Below the pieces are notes generated by a model. The model was not told the DNA's origin. It searched no databases and saw nothing but the letters and a program-made list of their open reading frames with translations. Shown here piece by piece: positions 1-9,106 of a stretch of DNA of 64,000 nucleotides. The position numbers and the translations under genes are program-made. The DNA comes from Sphingobacteriales bacterium (GTDB lineage: Bacteria; Bacteroidota; Bacteroidia; Chitinophagales; Chitinophagaceae). Where the stretch lies: assembly GCA_016235125.1 (NCBI GenBank), contig JACRLZ010000004.1, positions 1 through 64,000 of the forward strand. Reading direction: 5' to 3'. Numbering within the stretch: position 1 is the stretch's first letter; every line of letters starts with the position of its first letter.

Positions 1-61
1 TCATAATGGCTTTCAACTGTTCCCTTTCACCGGCTGTTAATGTTACTTTATAATGTACCAT
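1..61 (-). mobile_element. IS630-like transposase, first 20 codons only (cut by window edge)
   Basis: An ATG at 61 reading leftward opens a frame beginning MVHYKVTLTAGEREQLKAIM and running off the window. This closely resembles the N-terminus of IS630-family transposases, which start with a 'YKVTLT-x-x-ER' segment before the helix-turn-helix. Only 20 codons are visible, so the catalytic DDE domain and terminal inverted repeats cannot be assessed. It starts 28 bp beyond the stop codon of the neighbouring lipoprotein gene, on the same strand. The call rests on memory of the family N-terminus. Confidence 0.6.
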
Positions 62-89
62 CGTTTTTGGATGGTAAAGTTATAAAAAA

Positions 90-1562
90 TTAACAGACAT
101 TATCAATTTGACATGACACTAGTTGAGTTGCGATGAACTTAATATCTGATGAACCACATAATGTTCTAATATAATCTCTGAATTTTATCGGGTCTGTAAT
201 TACGGCAGCATAGTAATAATCACGGGTGGTAATAATGGAAGTCTCTATCGGGTACCCGTCAACTGTCACATTTTTGTACAACTTATAGATATCAGGGCCA
301 TCAAAACACTGATTTTTATCACTACCCCCGGTTGGGTCGTCCTCTTGGTGGGTGTGAAAAATGGCAAATGAGTTATAAGTTAAAGTTGGCGAGGATGAAT
401 GAGAAGTTCCGGTTTTTATCCACATAATAGCAGTATCACCTGTTACAGTTTTAACAAAAGTAAAGGTTCGTTCATTTCCATCCTGCTGGGCTTCATAATG
501 CAGAGAATCTGGTTTATTAAGCGATTTTTGTATCAATCGTTTTAAGTTTTCGGCTATTATTGAATCATTGGGAGGTGATGAACCTCCGCCTCCTGGTTCC
601 TCAATCGGTGTCCATCCCGGCCCACAGGGTGTAGTAACAGAACTTCTATTCGGATTGGATGTTCCGCAGGGAGGTGGGGGCGGACCTCCGGTTCCCCCTC
701 CGCTTCCACCGCCACCCGGTTCACCATTTCCGCCACCGGGAGATTCTTCCCATGTCCATGTTTCAGTACAAACTTGCACAACAAGGAAATAGCCGCTTGC
801 GCAATTACCACCGCTTGTTTGAGAAAGATTCGATTTAGTTCCGCTAAAAGGAGAACTTAGGGGCAAACATATATAAGCATTATCGCACCAAAGGCTCAAT
901 GCCCACAAATTATTTCTTCCCGAAATGCCTTCAAGCGGTTCCATTGTATAGTTGACATTCACACTGTCAAATGAAAGACCCGCACTATCCATATAGTCAT
1001 TTTCCCTTTCCGATAAAATTATTTCATCTGTTATTCTAAACTTGTTTCTTCCAAAGACGTAATTTTCAAGCCGGGAAAAGATATGAAATACATTCCTTGG
1101 GCTCCATCTCGTTGTTGAATCAGGATTAGCATACTGCCAATCACATAAATATCTGAAGATAGTGTCAGTTGCTGTGGTTTTAACAATAAGGGCGGCATTT
1201 ACAATATTCTGGCTATCCCTTACAAAGGGAATATAAGTAATAACTGTTGAGTCAGTTTCGCTTCTTTGAGTGGCAGCCTCTGTTACACTAATTGCCTTGT
1301 CCCAGTACGGATAACCTATCTGCTTTACAGTCCTTTCAACAAAGTTGTATTTGGCGTTTTGTCTTTGCATGAATCCATTTATAGTCTGTACTAAAGACTC
1401 AGAAGATCTGTGAGAATTAAAAAATTTTACTTCAATTGCGCTTCGGGAAGTTTCCTGCATGTCCAGTTTGCGGCACCCGTTTATAAAGGATATAATAATC
1501 ACACAGACAACCAATGTCAAAGCAAAGGTTGCACTGAGTGCCTGTAAAGAAAGTTTTTTCAT
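90..1562 (-). CDS. Surface lipoprotein-like protein with Gly/Pro linker and HxH C-terminal domain
   Basis: About 490 residues; the ATG at 1562 (MKKLSLQ) is preferred to the TTG six bases upstream. A hydrophobic N-terminal segment ends in INGC, a plausible lipobox, so it is probably an envelope lipoprotein. The N-terminal half matches nothing I recognise. At roughly residues 270-335 there is a very Gly/Pro-rich linker, followed by a compact C-terminal domain with FAIFHTHQEDD, then a serine and aspartates about ten residues later. This loosely recalls the JAB/MPN metalloprotease pattern (HxH, S, D), but the spacing is not canonical. It lies next to an IS630-like transposase and no operon partner is visible. 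It could be a secreted peptidase or an effector-type modular protein; function unknown. Confidence 0.6.
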   Translation of the reverse strand: MKKLSLQALSATFALTLVVCVIIISFINGCRKLDMQETSRSAIEVKFFNSHRSSESLVQTINGFMQRQNAKYNFVERTVKQIGYPYWDKAISVTEAATQRSETDSTVITYIPFVRDSQNIVNAALIVKTTATDTIFRYLCDWQYANPDSTTRWSPRNVFHIFSRLENYVFGRNKFRITDEIILSERENDYMDSAGLSFDSVNVNYTMEPLEGISGRNNLWALSLWCDNAYICLPLSSPFSGTKSNLSQTSGGNCASGYFLVVQVCTETWTWEESPGGGNGEPGGGGSGGGTGGPPPPPCGTSNPNRSSVTTPCGPGWTPIEEPGGGGSSPPNDSIIAENLKRLIQKSLNKPDSLHYEAQQDGNERTFTFVKTVTGDTAIMWIKTGTSHSSSPTLTYNSFAIFHTHQEDDPTGGSDKNQCFDGPDIYKLYKNVTVDGYPIETSIITTRDYYYAAVITDPIKFRDYIRTLCGSSDIKFIATQLVSCQIDNVC

Positions 1563-1691
1563 AAACAATGATTGATTTTAAACTGTACTTGCCCTGGTAA
1601 ATAGCTGGTGTAATGTACTTGGGCCCTGCAAAGAAAACAATACCACTTTGTGGTTAGTAAAATTACTGTGCCGGATTGAGGACATCAGGCT

Positions 1692-2348
1692 TCAAACATT
1701 CATTTCAGGAATTTCTCCTTCTATTATTAGTTTCCCTGCTGTTTTTGATCTTATTTCCTCCACACTTACACCCGGCGCCCTTTCCAGCAACTTAAACCCT
1801 TTATCAGTTACATCAAGCACTGCAAGGTCTGAAACTATTTTTTTTACACAACGAACTCCCGTTAGCGGTAATGTGCATTCTGGCAATAGTTTGGATTCGC
1901 CTTTGGGGTTACTGTGCATCATGGCAACTATGATATTCTTTGCACTGGCTACCAGGTCCATGGCGCCGCCCATTCCCTTTACCATTTTATCAGGTATCTT
2001 CCAGTTTGCAATATCCCCGTTCTCACTTACCTCCATGGCGCCCAACACAGTGAGATCCACTTTGCCAGCCCTTATCATTCCAAAGCTTAATGCAGAATCA
2101 AAAAATGCGGAACCGGGAACGGTAGTAATGGTTTGTTTGCCCGCATTGATAAGATCAGGGTCTTCCTCGCCTTCAAAAGGAAAAGGGCCCATGCCCAGTA
2201 AACCATTTTCACTTTGCAGCACTACATTGATTCCTTCAGGTATATAATTCGCTACCAATGTCGGGATGCCGATACCCAGATTTACATAGTATCCATCTCT
2301 GAGTTCCCGGGCAATGCGTTTTGCGATTTGTTCTTTAGTTAATGCCAT
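1692..2348 (-). CDS. scoB: 3-oxoacid CoA-transferase, subunit B
   Basis: 218 residues, full length for the beta subunit of succinyl-CoA:3-ketoacid (or acetoacetyl) CoA-transferase. The N-terminus has the family segment GYYVNLGIGIPT, and the catalytic glutamate lies in QSENGLLGMGP around residue 47, where a transient glutamyl-CoA thioester forms. A Gly-rich stretch follows (VKGMGGAMDLV). It starts 7 bp after the stop of scoA on the same strand, so the subunits are surely co-translated. The enzyme moves CoA between succinate and acetoacetate in ketone-body or short-chain acid catabolism; the exact acyl donor cannot be read from sequence. Confidence 0.93.
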   Translation of the reverse strand: MALTKEQIAKRIARELRDGYYVNLGIGIPTLVANYIPEGINVVLQSENGLLGMGPFPFEGEEDPDLINAGKQTITTVPGSAFFDSALSFGMIRAGKVDLTVLGAMEVSENGDIANWKIPDKMVKGMGGAMDLVASAKNIIVAMMHSNPKGESKLLPECTLPLTGVRCVKKIVSDLAVLDVTDKGFKLLERAPGVSVEEIRSKTAGKLIIEGEIPEMNV

Positions 2349-2355
2349 CTAATTA

Positions 2356-3054
2356 TTAATTTCTTTTTCGTATGGTTTTTTGTTCAATTCTTTTTTCATA
2401 ATCCTTTCCCTGGAAGATCCTGTGAACATAAATACCAGGTGTATGAATATTATTAGGATCCAACTCCCCTGCAGATACAAGCTCCTCTACTTCTGCAATG
2501 GTTACCCTTCCCCCCATCGCCATTAATGGATTAAAGTTTCTTGCCGTTTCCATGTAAATAAGATTTCCGTCGGTATCTCCTTTCCATGCTTTTACAATGG
2601 CAAAATCAGCTTCAAACGCATATTCAAGTAAATATTCTTTGCCATTGAAATTTCTTACTTCTTTGCCAACTGCCACTTCAGTGCCTACTCCGGCGGGAGT
2701 GAATATGGCCGGCATTCCATATCCGGCTGCCATGCAGCGGGTAGCCAAAGTTCCTTGGGGTATCAGTTCAACCTCCAGTTCCCCGCTTAACAACTGCCTT
2801 TCAAATTCAGCATTCTCTCCTACATAAGAAGATATCATTTTCTTCACTTGTTTTTGCTTTAGCATCAGCCCGATCCCAAAATCATCCACCCCGGCATTGT
2901 TGGAAATACAAGTGAGATCACTTACTCCTTTTCTTACCAGCGCTGCAATACAATTTTCGGGAATACCGCAAAGGCCAAATCCACCAAGCATCAGCACAGC
3001 ATTATCCGGAATATCTTTTACGGCTTCATCGGCATCCAAAACAACTTTTTTCAT
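2356..3054 (-). CDS. scoA: 3-oxoacid CoA-transferase, subunit A
   Basis: 232 residues, typical for the alpha subunit. The glycine-rich CoA-binding motif [11 protein letters not shown] occurs near residue 24, followed by [13 protein letters not shown] and the conserved [22 protein letters not shown] segment (residues about 105-128, given here in part). It is the first gene of a two-gene operon with scoB downstream. No clear minus-7 box was found in the 60 bp upstream. Assignment to the Sco/Ato group is secure; substrate preference is inferred only from the family. Confidence 0.93.
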   Translation of the reverse strand: MKKVVLDADEAVKDIPDNAVLMLGGFGLCGIPENCIAALVRKGVSDLTCISNNAGVDDFGIGLMLKQKQVKKMISSYVGENAEFERQLLSGELEVELIPQGTLATRCMAAGYGMPAIFTPAGVGTEVAVGKEVRNFNGKEYLLEYAFEADFAIVKAWKGDTDGNLIYMETARNFNPLMAMGGRVTIAEVEELVSAGELDPNNIHTPGIYVHRIFQGKDYEKRIEQKTIRKRN

Positions 3055-3114
3055 ATACAGAAATATAGCCGTAAAATTAGGGAAGTTGAAATAAGTCTCT
3101 CCTGATAAAAAAGA

Positions 3115-3558
3115 TCAGCTACTGAGTTTTCTTCTCTTCAGGCGAAATGAGGTATCAGCCGGCAATGACCTGGCAGGAGCGGTTTGTAAACTATCTTTTT
3201 TATCCGGATCATTTACCATTTGTGTAGGCGCATCCCCTGCTGTTTTACTAAGGGAATCCATAATAATTTTAAACAATTCCGGATGTGACCTGTAATAAGA
3301 AAAACTTTTTTGAAATTCCCCGTGGGTGAGATGATGGATCATAAAAACCCGCTGAAAATACCTGAGGCTTTCATCTGATTTGTTTATCCCGGAATCTTTG
3401 TTCAGTACATAGCCGGTCAGGAACTGATCGGCCCGCATCATATCCCACATCACAGCCCGCATCTTATCCGGCGGCAGTATGCCTGAAGGCACTGCATTTT
3501 TGTTTTTGCAGGATGTAATGAATAAAACCAGGATCAGTATAAACCGGGAAAACCTCAT
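3115..3558 (-). CDS. DUF4296 family lipoprotein
   Basis: 147 residues. The N-terminus MRFSRFILILVLFITSCKNK is a lipoprotein signal peptide with lipobox ITSC. The body has the DUF4296 pattern: ILPPDKMRAVMWDMMRADQF followed by a helical segment with FQRVFMIHHLTHGEFQKSF. This Bacteroidota family has no known function. The start codon overlaps the stop of the DUF4835 gene (ATGA, 3555-3558), so the two are translationally coupled. The C-terminal 40 residues are polar and low-complexity. It is the last gene of the coaBC block. Confidence 0.85.
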   Translation of the reverse strand: MRFSRFILILVLFITSCKNKNAVPSGILPPDKMRAVMWDMMRADQFLTGYVLNKDSGINKSDESLRYFQRVFMIHHLTHGEFQKSFSYYRSHPELFKIIMDSLSKTAGDAPTQMVNDPDKKDSLQTAPARSLPADTSFRLKRRKLSS

Positions 3559-4472
3559 TTCAGCTCTTTGTAAACGGAAGTATTGGTAATATCAAGACGG
3601 GTCAATAATTCTCTTGCTCTTGATTTCATTTCAGCGCTTGCCTTGCTGAACATTTTTACCAGTTCATTGCTTTTGCCCTGGAAAAAGAATTGTATGAACA
3701 TGGAGTTGGGATTTTCTATATTTACTGTATTCAGAAAGTTCAGCGCATTTAATATTGCAGTTCGTCCGGCATCTTCGTTTTCAAAGAAAATATCCATCCC
3801 CGAACGGTAATATGAATAAAGGGCATCATGAAGAAGGGCAAAACGGGAATTATTAAAATTCTCTGCAAGCCAATAGCGGTTACGAAGGCTTTCAAAAGAT
3901 TTCCACCCGCCTATGTCTCCGCTTTCCGGTGCATTGTTCACAATATTCCAGGCTTTTTGAAAATAAAGATCGCCGCCACGAAGGGAAAATGAATCATAAT
4001 CAAGTCCGAGAATAATGTTGATATAGAATGCAAGAACGGCGGTGATATTGGCCGCCAAAGGGTCACTTCCCTGCACCCGGTTTTCATTGAATTCAATGGG
4101 CTGAAACTCCACATACCGGAAAGTAACATTATCATCGAGAAAGTTCATAATGGGTGAATCGTAGGAAGTGTTATAGATCGGTCGGGCCGCCTGTACCGTC
4201 AGCTTCCCCTTGTAAGTATTATTGCCAAGATCCTGGTCAATGGTCAGCAGAAAATTACATTGAATCTTTTCTGCGGGTTGAAATACATCGTTTGTCCAGC
4301 GGCGGTTATTCAGAAAATTTGTAAGTGCTGTCTGCAGCGTCTGAAACACTTTTTTATCCACCTGGGTGCTTACTTTACTGGTAATCACCGTTAGCCTTGC
4401 CTGTATTTCCTGTGCACTGACAGATGCAGCAACAATTAATAAAACAAAGGCCGGCAAAAATCTCTTATGCAT
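3555..4472 (-). CDS. DUF4835 family exported protein
   Basis: 305 residues with an N-terminal signal peptide ending VSAQEIQARL. The sequence follows the DUF4835 family throughout: VTVQ-like strands (KLTVQAARPIYNTSYDSP), LAAYxNIILGLDYDSFSLRGG around residue 150, and a C-terminal helical part. It is probably periplasmic or outer-membrane associated, and is conserved next to coaBC across Bacteroidota, which hints at an envelope role without proving one. It overlaps the coaBC stop by 8 bp and couples to DUF4296 downstream. Confidence 0.88.
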   Translation of the reverse strand: MHKRFLPAFVLLIVAASVSAQEIQARLTVITSKVSTQVDKKVFQTLQTALTNFLNNRRWTNDVFQPAEKIQCNFLLTIDQDLGNNTYKGKLTVQAARPIYNTSYDSPIMNFLDDNVTFRYVEFQPIEFNENRVQGSDPLAANITAVLAFYINIILGLDYDSFSLRGGDLYFQKAWNIVNNAPESGDIGGWKSFESLRNRYWLAENFNNSRFALLHDALYSYYRSGMDIFFENEDAGRTAILNALNFLNTVNIENPNSMFIQFFFQGKSNELVKMFSKASAEMKSRARELLTRLDITNTSVYKELK

Positions 4473-5661
4473 AATAAAGTTTGATTATGGTATCAACAAT
4501 ATCTCTCGCCACTTCATTCTTTGATTTCAGCGGAAATTGAAATTCACTTCCTCCTTTTCCGAATATAGTGATCTTATTTGTATCATGACCAAATCCTGCC
4601 CCTTCATCCTTTACAGAATTAAGCACTATCAGGTCGGCATTTTTGGATTTTAGCTTTTCCATTGCATTTTCCCTTTCATTATTTGTTTCCAATGCAAAAC
4701 CTACCAGCACCTGTTCCTTCTTTTTCTTTTCGCCAAGACTTTTCAGGATATCTTTTGTTCTTACCAGCTCAAGGGTAAGTTTGTCATCCTTCTTTTTAAT
4801 TTTTTCTTTTGCTTTTTCCAATGCTGTATAATCAGCCACGGCAGCCGCCATTACGGCTATGTCGGCCGATGCAAACAACCGGTTGCATGCCGTAAACATT
4901 TCTTCAGCCGTTGTGACCCTTGTAACCTCAATGCCATTGGATAAAACATTGACGGGTGAAGGTCCCATCACAAGTGATACTGCGGCGCCTCTTCTCTGTA
5001 ATTCTTTGGCTATGGCAATCCCCATTTTTCCGGACGAATGATTTCCGATATAACGAACCGGGTCTATGGGTTCATATGTGGGGCCGGCTGTAACCATCGC
5101 TTTTTTACCTTTTAAAGGACTGGTCAAAAAAAAATTATTTTTAAGAAACCCAATGATGGTTTCCGGCTCTGCCATCCTTCCTTCGCCAAATAACCCGCTG
5201 GCCAGTTCGCCCCTTTCAACCGGGATGATCTCATTGCCAAAAGAGGAAAGCTTAGCGAGGTTTTCCTTTGTAGCCGGATGATGCCACATATCCTCATCCA
5301 TCGCCGGTGCAATGGCAACGGGGCATGTGGCAGAAAGATAGACCGCCAGTAATAAATTATCGCAAATGCCATTCGCCATTTTGGCCAATGTGTTGCAGCT
5401 AAGCGGAGCTATAAGCATCACATCAGCCCATCGGCCCAGCATCACATGATTGGACCAGCTTTGTTCATCGAACAACTCCGTTAAAACAGGATTCCGGCTT
5501 AGTGTGGAAAGGGTCAGCGGGGAAACAAAATCTTTTGCCGATGCCGTCATGATCACTTTTACTTCGGCTCCTTCTTTCACCAGGTATCTCACCAGATAAG
5601 CAGCTTTATAAGCTGCAATGCTTCCGGTTATGCCCAATAATATTTTTTTCCCCTTTAACAT
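4465..5661 (-). CDS. coaBC: Bifunctional phosphopantothenoylcysteine decarboxylase / phosphopantothenate-cysteine ligase
   Basis: 398 residues, the usual CoaBC length. The N-terminal CoaC flavoprotein domain starts MLKGKKILLGITGSIAAYKA and carries PASCNTLAK-like and APAMDEDMW motifs, the substrate recognition segment. The C-terminal CoaB domain starts near residue 185 with VTAGPTYEPIDPVRYIGN and SSGKMG, and ends with the KKxAD/LIVLN region (residues 335-350). It makes 4'-phosphopantetheine in coenzyme A synthesis. It is separated from rpoZ by a strong terminator and has its own minus-7 box at 5669-5676, so it likely starts a transcript with DUF4835 and DUF4296. Confidence 0.95.
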   Translation of the reverse strand: MLKGKKILLGITGSIAAYKAAYLVRYLVKEGAEVKVIMTASAKDFVSPLTLSTLSRNPVLTELFDEQSWSNHVMLGRWADVMLIAPLSCNTLAKMANGICDNLLLAVYLSATCPVAIAPAMDEDMWHHPATKENLAKLSSFGNEIIPVERGELASGLFGEGRMAEPETIIGFLKNNFFLTSPLKGKKAMVTAGPTYEPIDPVRYIGNHSSGKMGIAIAKELQRRGAAVSLVMGPSPVNVLSNGIEVTRVTTAEEMFTACNRLFASADIAVMAAAVADYTALEKAKEKIKKKDDKLTLELVRTKDILKSLGEKKKKEQVLVGFALETNNERENAMEKLKSKNADLIVLNSVKDEGAGFGHDTNKITIFGKGGSEFQFPLKSKNEVARDIVDTIIKLYYA

Positions 5662-5668
5662 CAGTCTT

Positions 5669-5676
5669 CAAAATTA
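5669..5676 (-). promoter_or_regulatory. Minus-7 box TAATTTTG upstream of coaBC
   Basis: On the minus strand the box reads TAATTTTG, matching the Bacteroidota sigma-A consensus TAnnTTTG. It ends 8 bp before the coaBC start, so the leader would be nearly absent. No convincing minus-33 TTTG was found at normal spacing. It lies just downstream of the rpoZ terminator, where a new promoter is expected. Confidence 0.45.
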
Positions 5677-5717
5677 GCATTTAACCCTAAAAGCTCATAA
5701 TATCAATGAACCTATAT

Positions 5718-5754
5718 CAAAAAAGAAAAGCGATTCCGCAGGTGCGGGATCGCT
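5718..5754 (-). terminator. Rho-independent terminator after rpoZ
   Basis: Reading the minus strand, an 11-12 bp stem (AGCGATCCCGCA pairing with TGCGGAATCGCT, one mismatch) with a 3-base loop is followed by a T-rich tract. It lies between rpoZ and coaBC and splits the bamD-rpoZ transcript from coaBC. Confidence 0.85.
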
Positions 5755-5781
5755 GTAAATATTTATTGAATACAAATAGGA

Positions 5782-6123
5782 TTAGCTGAACAATTCATCT
5801 TCACCCTTGCGGAAATAAACTTTGTTATCCATAAATTCCTGTGTGGCCAACAAAGCAGGATTGGGCATTCTTTCATAAGCACGGGAAATTTCAATCTGCT
5901 CTTTGTTCTCATGAATTTCTTCCAGGCTGTCGGTGTGGCTGGCAAATTCTTCCAGCTTATTATGCAATTCTTCTTTCAGGGAAATATTGATCTGGTTAGC
6001 TCTTTTGCCAACAATAGCGATGGATTCATAAATATTACCTGTTTTGGCCTTGATGTCATCCATGTTGCGGGTCTCCACATTGTTGGTGATGCCGGCGCTA
6101 AGCTGCCTTCTTAGTTTGCTCAT
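5782..6123 (-). CDS. rpoZ: RNA polymerase omega subunit, Bacteroidota type
   Basis: 113 residues. The core motif NIYESIAIVGKRANQI (about residues 30-46) is the omega/Rpb6 signature that clamps the beta' C-terminus and helps RNA polymerase assembly. The C-terminal extension with ERMPNPALLATQEF is typical of Bacteroidota omega proteins and longer than in Proteobacteria. Its start overlaps the 3' end of bamD by 26 bp, so translation is coupled. A terminator follows immediately. Confidence 0.92.
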   Translation of the reverse strand: MSKLRRQLSAGITNNVETRNMDDIKAKTGNIYESIAIVGKRANQINISLKEELHNKLEEFASHTDSLEEIHENKEQIEISRAYERMPNPALLATQEFMDNKVYFRKGEDELFS

Positions 6124-6952
6124 TGTTTAGTCTTTTTATATTGTTTTGAGATAAGTTTAAAAAATCCTCTGCTTCTTTTTTCAGTTTGCTGTCGGGGAAA
6201 CGATCAGTAAATTCATTGCATTCATTAACCACCTGTTCATATCTTTCAACCTGTTTCTCTTCCACACTGAGTTCTGCAAAACGGTAATAAGATTTTATGA
6301 TCATCAGTTTATACTCATCAGCCATCATTGATTCAGGATAGGCATTCAATAAAGTTGTGTAGGCTACGCCTGCAGCTCTGAATTGCCCAAGATCATAATA
6401 CAATAGTGCACTTTTGCGGTCTTTGGTTTCCAGTTTGGTTCTGCAAATATCAATAATCTCATTAGCCTCCTTTATTCTTGCTGAACCCGGATGGGTGTTG
6501 ATGAACGTCTGCATCATACCCACTGTTTTGATCGTATTTGTCTGGTCCAGTTCCGGTTTGGGTGATTGCTTATAAAAGCTATAGGCCCTCATGTAATCCG
6601 CTTCTTCTGCTTTGGCGCTGTTGGGAAATATTTCCAGAAAACTTTTAAAAAGATTTTCTGCATTCATGTAATCATGCAGGTTATAAGCGCAGTAGCAGTA
6701 TTTATAGTATATATCCTCAAATACTCTGTCTGTCTTGTAATAAGGCATCACATCTTCGTATATGATCTGTGCCCGGTTATATTTCTTATTTGCAAAATAT
6801 TGCTCTGCAATGCGCAGCTTATACGCAGGGTCGGGGTTTTTGAGTATCCTGCTGATGGATTTTTTTTTCCCGTTATCCTTTTTGACAATGTGCTTACTGC
6901 CATGGCAGGCGGCCAAAACAAAAACCAAAACTAATGTCCAGCTATATTTCAT
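6098..6952 (-). CDS. bamD: Outer membrane assembly lipoprotein BamD
   Basis: About 284 residues from the ATG at 6952. This start gives a clean lipoprotein signal, MKYSWTLVLVFVLAACHGSK (lipobox LAAC), and the longer frame to 7018 would run through the promoter box at 6997-7004. The body is built of TPR-like helical pairs: KLRIAEQYFANKKYNRAQ, YYKYCYCAYNLHDYMNAENL, and F-x-x-F-P-S/D-type turns (EIFPNSAKAEEADYMRA). BamD partners BamA in inserting beta-barrel proteins. Gene order bamD-rpoZ-coaBC is common in Bacteroidota. Confidence 0.92.
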   Translation of the reverse strand: MKYSWTLVLVFVLAACHGSKHIVKKDNGKKKSISRILKNPDPAYKLRIAEQYFANKKYNRAQIIYEDVMPYYKTDRVFEDIYYKYCYCAYNLHDYMNAENLFKSFLEIFPNSAKAEEADYMRAYSFYKQSPKPELDQTNTIKTVGMMQTFINTHPGSARIKEANEIIDICRTKLETKDRKSALLYYDLGQFRAAGVAYTTLLNAYPESMMADEYKLMIIKSYYRFAELSVEEKQVERYEQVVNECNEFTDRFPDSKLKKEAEDFLNLSQNNIKRLNNEQTKKAA

Positions 6953-6996
6953 AAAATTGTTTGCCTGCCCGAACGTTAGCATTCGTAACGGGCGGG

Positions 6997-7030
6997 CAAA
7001 GTTAACAGATAGCAGCAAAAGTTGCCCAAA
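6997..7030 (-). promoter_or_regulatory. Promoter of bamD-rpoZ
   Basis: Minus strand: minus-33 TTTG at 7030-7027, 22 bp spacer, minus-7 TAACTTTG at 7004-6997, a perfect TAnnTTTG match. The inferred transcription start near 6991 leaves a leader of about 40 bases before the ATG at 6952, which supports that start. Confidence 0.6.
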
Positions 7031-7120
7031 AAATATAAGATGCCAAACCCCCGCAGTTAAGGTTTTGATAATCCATTTTCAGGGTAAAATCTACTCTTTT
7101 TATTCTGGTACTGAAGAAAT

Positions 7121-7151
7121 AAAGAACCCTCCTTAAAAAGAAGGGTTCTTT
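7121..7151 (-). terminator. Terminator after the OmpA-like gene
   Basis: A 10-bp perfect inverted repeat, AAAGAACCCT / AGGGTTCTTT, lies 24 bp downstream of the OmpA-like stop codon. On the minus strand it is followed by a T-rich stretch. It could also serve as a barrier in front of bamD. Confidence 0.75.
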
Positions 7152-7174
7152 GAGCAAAAAGTATATTCAGTTTA

Positions 7175-8911
7175 TCAATTCTTCTTCATCAGGTTGGGAT
7201 GCGGAGGATCAACCCTGTTGGGTCCGGTTTCCCCTTCAGCAGCAGCACGAAGATCAACCGTGTTGCAATCACCACCTTCCTGAGCATAATTAAAGATCAG
7301 GCGGTCTTTGCTGATACCCTCTTTATCTACCAGGTAATTTATGATAGCATTCACATGATCCCAGCTTAATTGCTGCTCTTTTTTATTGGATGAGCAATAG
7401 CCTATCACTACCACATTACAACCCGGGTTGTTGCGCATTGTAGCCGCAACTGTAGCAAGCACAGCTTTAGCGTCATCGCTGAGCTTATTGGAATTAACTT
7501 TGAAAGCAATACTCGGCAATGCACCCATTTTCTCAGCACATGTTTTTTCTATCACTACACCACCCTTGCACAGATCGGGACAATTTTCACAAGTGGGGCA
7601 AGGACACTTACCGATACCATCGGCATCCACCGGCTGGCAATGAGTAGGTGTGATGAGTTCTTTATCCTTACAATCAGGTACGCCATCACCATCGGTGTCT
7701 TTGGTTACGCCATGGCTGTCAACCGGGCAACCTGCAGGTGTTTGTTCCTGATCAAACTGGTCGGTAACACCGTCGCCATCACTATCAGGAAGTACAGGTT
7801 TGGGAAGACGCATCAGGCGGGGATTGCGGATCTCGCTGTAAGCATAATCCAATGGATTGAGCCACCAGAGTGGTTCAACTGCTTTGGCGCCAAGATTAAT
7901 ATTCAGACCAACACTCAAAAAATTATAAGAGTCAAAGTCACGGGTCAGTACAGCATCACCCCAGGCATGCTCCTGCCAGCGCTGTCCATCAAGTAAATCA
8001 TCTTTGATAAACGTCCAGCGGTCTTCAAAAGCAAGGTTCAGCCTGTTGGAAAGTTTAAAGGCTATGCCAACACCAACGGTTCCGGAAGGCTTGAAAGTAT
8101 CGCCAAACAGTTTGGGGCGACGGTCGCCCTGGTTTTCGGCAGGTGTTTCGAAAGACTTGTCCAGAATATTATTTCTCATGTCTTTGAGAAAACTTGTTCT
8201 GTTTTTATATGCTGATTGTGTCAGGGCATTGAATTTGGCAGCATAGTTACCAGACCCGTCAAGGGCATTGACCTTAGTGTCATAGATAGTACCGCCCACA
8301 CCGGCAAATCCATAGATATTAAATCCTGTTTTTGATTTATGGAAACGGATATTATTTAAAGTAACAACACCTTCAATACTTAAGTCCTGAACAGTGGTTT
8401 TATAGTTGTAATAAATTTTTTCAAAAGGTGTAGTGGCAAGTCCGGTAGTAGTTGAAACAATTTGTCTAACTCCACCATTTCCTGTAACGGCTTTTGGCGC
8501 TGAATAGCGTTTTGACGGGTCAACAATATTGACACCCCAAGCCGGATTTTTTGCATAGTTCTCCGCCTGTCTGAATGCAAATCCCTTACCAATACCATAG
8601 ATATATTCAAGACGAAGAGAGAAAATATAACCAAAGGCTTTTCTTACATGCAAACCAAAACCGGGAGAAATAAATTTCGCCGGAATATCACCACTTACCT
8701 GGAAGAGTCCGCCTTTAATACCAATTTCCCACTGGTTGCGGGGCTTTGCAGGAAAATTATAAGTACCATTTAAAAATTCGGTATGCTGAGGCATCCTTTT
8801 TTTAGGAACCTGCGAGGAATCATAATATGTACCGATTTTGACCTGGGAGAAAGAACTTATAGCAGTAAAACACACTACTGCGATAAGCAATAAATACTTT
8901 TTGCTTGCCAT
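7175..8911 (-). CDS. OmpA-like outer membrane protein with thrombospondin type-3 Ca-binding repeats
   Basis: 578 residues. A signal peptide (MASKKYLLLIAVVCFTAISS) is followed by a beta-barrel-like region to about residue 370 with aromatic strand ends (VRKAFGYIFSLRLEYIYG). Then come acidic calcium-binding repeats, DSDGDGVTDQFDQEQTPAGC and DTDGDGVPDCKD (residues about 375-415), a Cys-rich stretch CPCPTCENCPDLC, and a divergent OmpA peptidoglycan-binding domain (SIAFKVNSNKLSDDAK to GISKDRLIF, about residues 465-545). It probably anchors the outer membrane to peptidoglycan. It is monocistronic, with its own promoter and terminator. The C-terminal tail is unusually polar. Confidence 0.85.
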   Translation of the reverse strand: MASKKYLLLIAVVCFTAISSFSQVKIGTYYDSSQVPKKRMPQHTEFLNGTYNFPAKPRNQWEIGIKGGLFQVSGDIPAKFISPGFGLHVRKAFGYIFSLRLEYIYGIGKGFAFRQAENYAKNPAWGVNIVDPSKRYSAPKAVTGNGGVRQIVSTTTGLATTPFEKIYYNYKTTVQDLSIEGVVTLNNIRFHKSKTGFNIYGFAGVGGTIYDTKVNALDGSGNYAAKFNALTQSAYKNRTSFLKDMRNNILDKSFETPAENQGDRRPKLFGDTFKPSGTVGVGIAFKLSNRLNLAFEDRWTFIKDDLLDGQRWQEHAWGDAVLTRDFDSYNFLSVGLNINLGAKAVEPLWWLNPLDYAYSEIRNPRLMRLPKPVLPDSDGDGVTDQFDQEQTPAGCPVDSHGVTKDTDGDGVPDCKDKELITPTHCQPVDADGIGKCPCPTCENCPDLCKGGVVIEKTCAEKMGALPSIAFKVNSNKLSDDAKAVLATVAATMRNNPGCNVVVIGYCSSNKKEQQLSWDHVNAIINYLVDKEGISKDRLIFNYAQEGGDCNTVDLRAAAEGETGPNRVDPPHPNLMKKN

Positions 8912-8953
8912 AACTAAGGATTAAGATTTGAAAAACAATGTCCTAATAATAGG

Positions 8954-8984
8954 CAAAAATAGATATTGAGGATTAAATACCAAA
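8954..8984 (-). promoter_or_regulatory. Promoter of the OmpA-like gene
   Basis: Minus strand: TTTG at 8984-8981, 19 bp spacer, then TATTTTTG at 8961-8954. Both fit the Bacteroidota sigma-A pattern TTTG/TAnnTTTG and spacing. The implied leader is about 40 bases. Confidence 0.65.
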
Positions 8985-9106
8985 TTTTTGTGAAAATTAT
9001 TTCCCTCTTTGCCCATTATTTTTCAATTACTTAGTCAATTATCACAGCTGTTTTGATGCATGGAATATGAATTATTTTTTTGCCCGTAAATTGCCCTCTC
9101 TTACTG

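Noticed and set aside
568..792. Gly/Pro-rich plus-strand frame
   Set aside because: It is the complement of the low-complexity linker of the lipoprotein on the minus strand.
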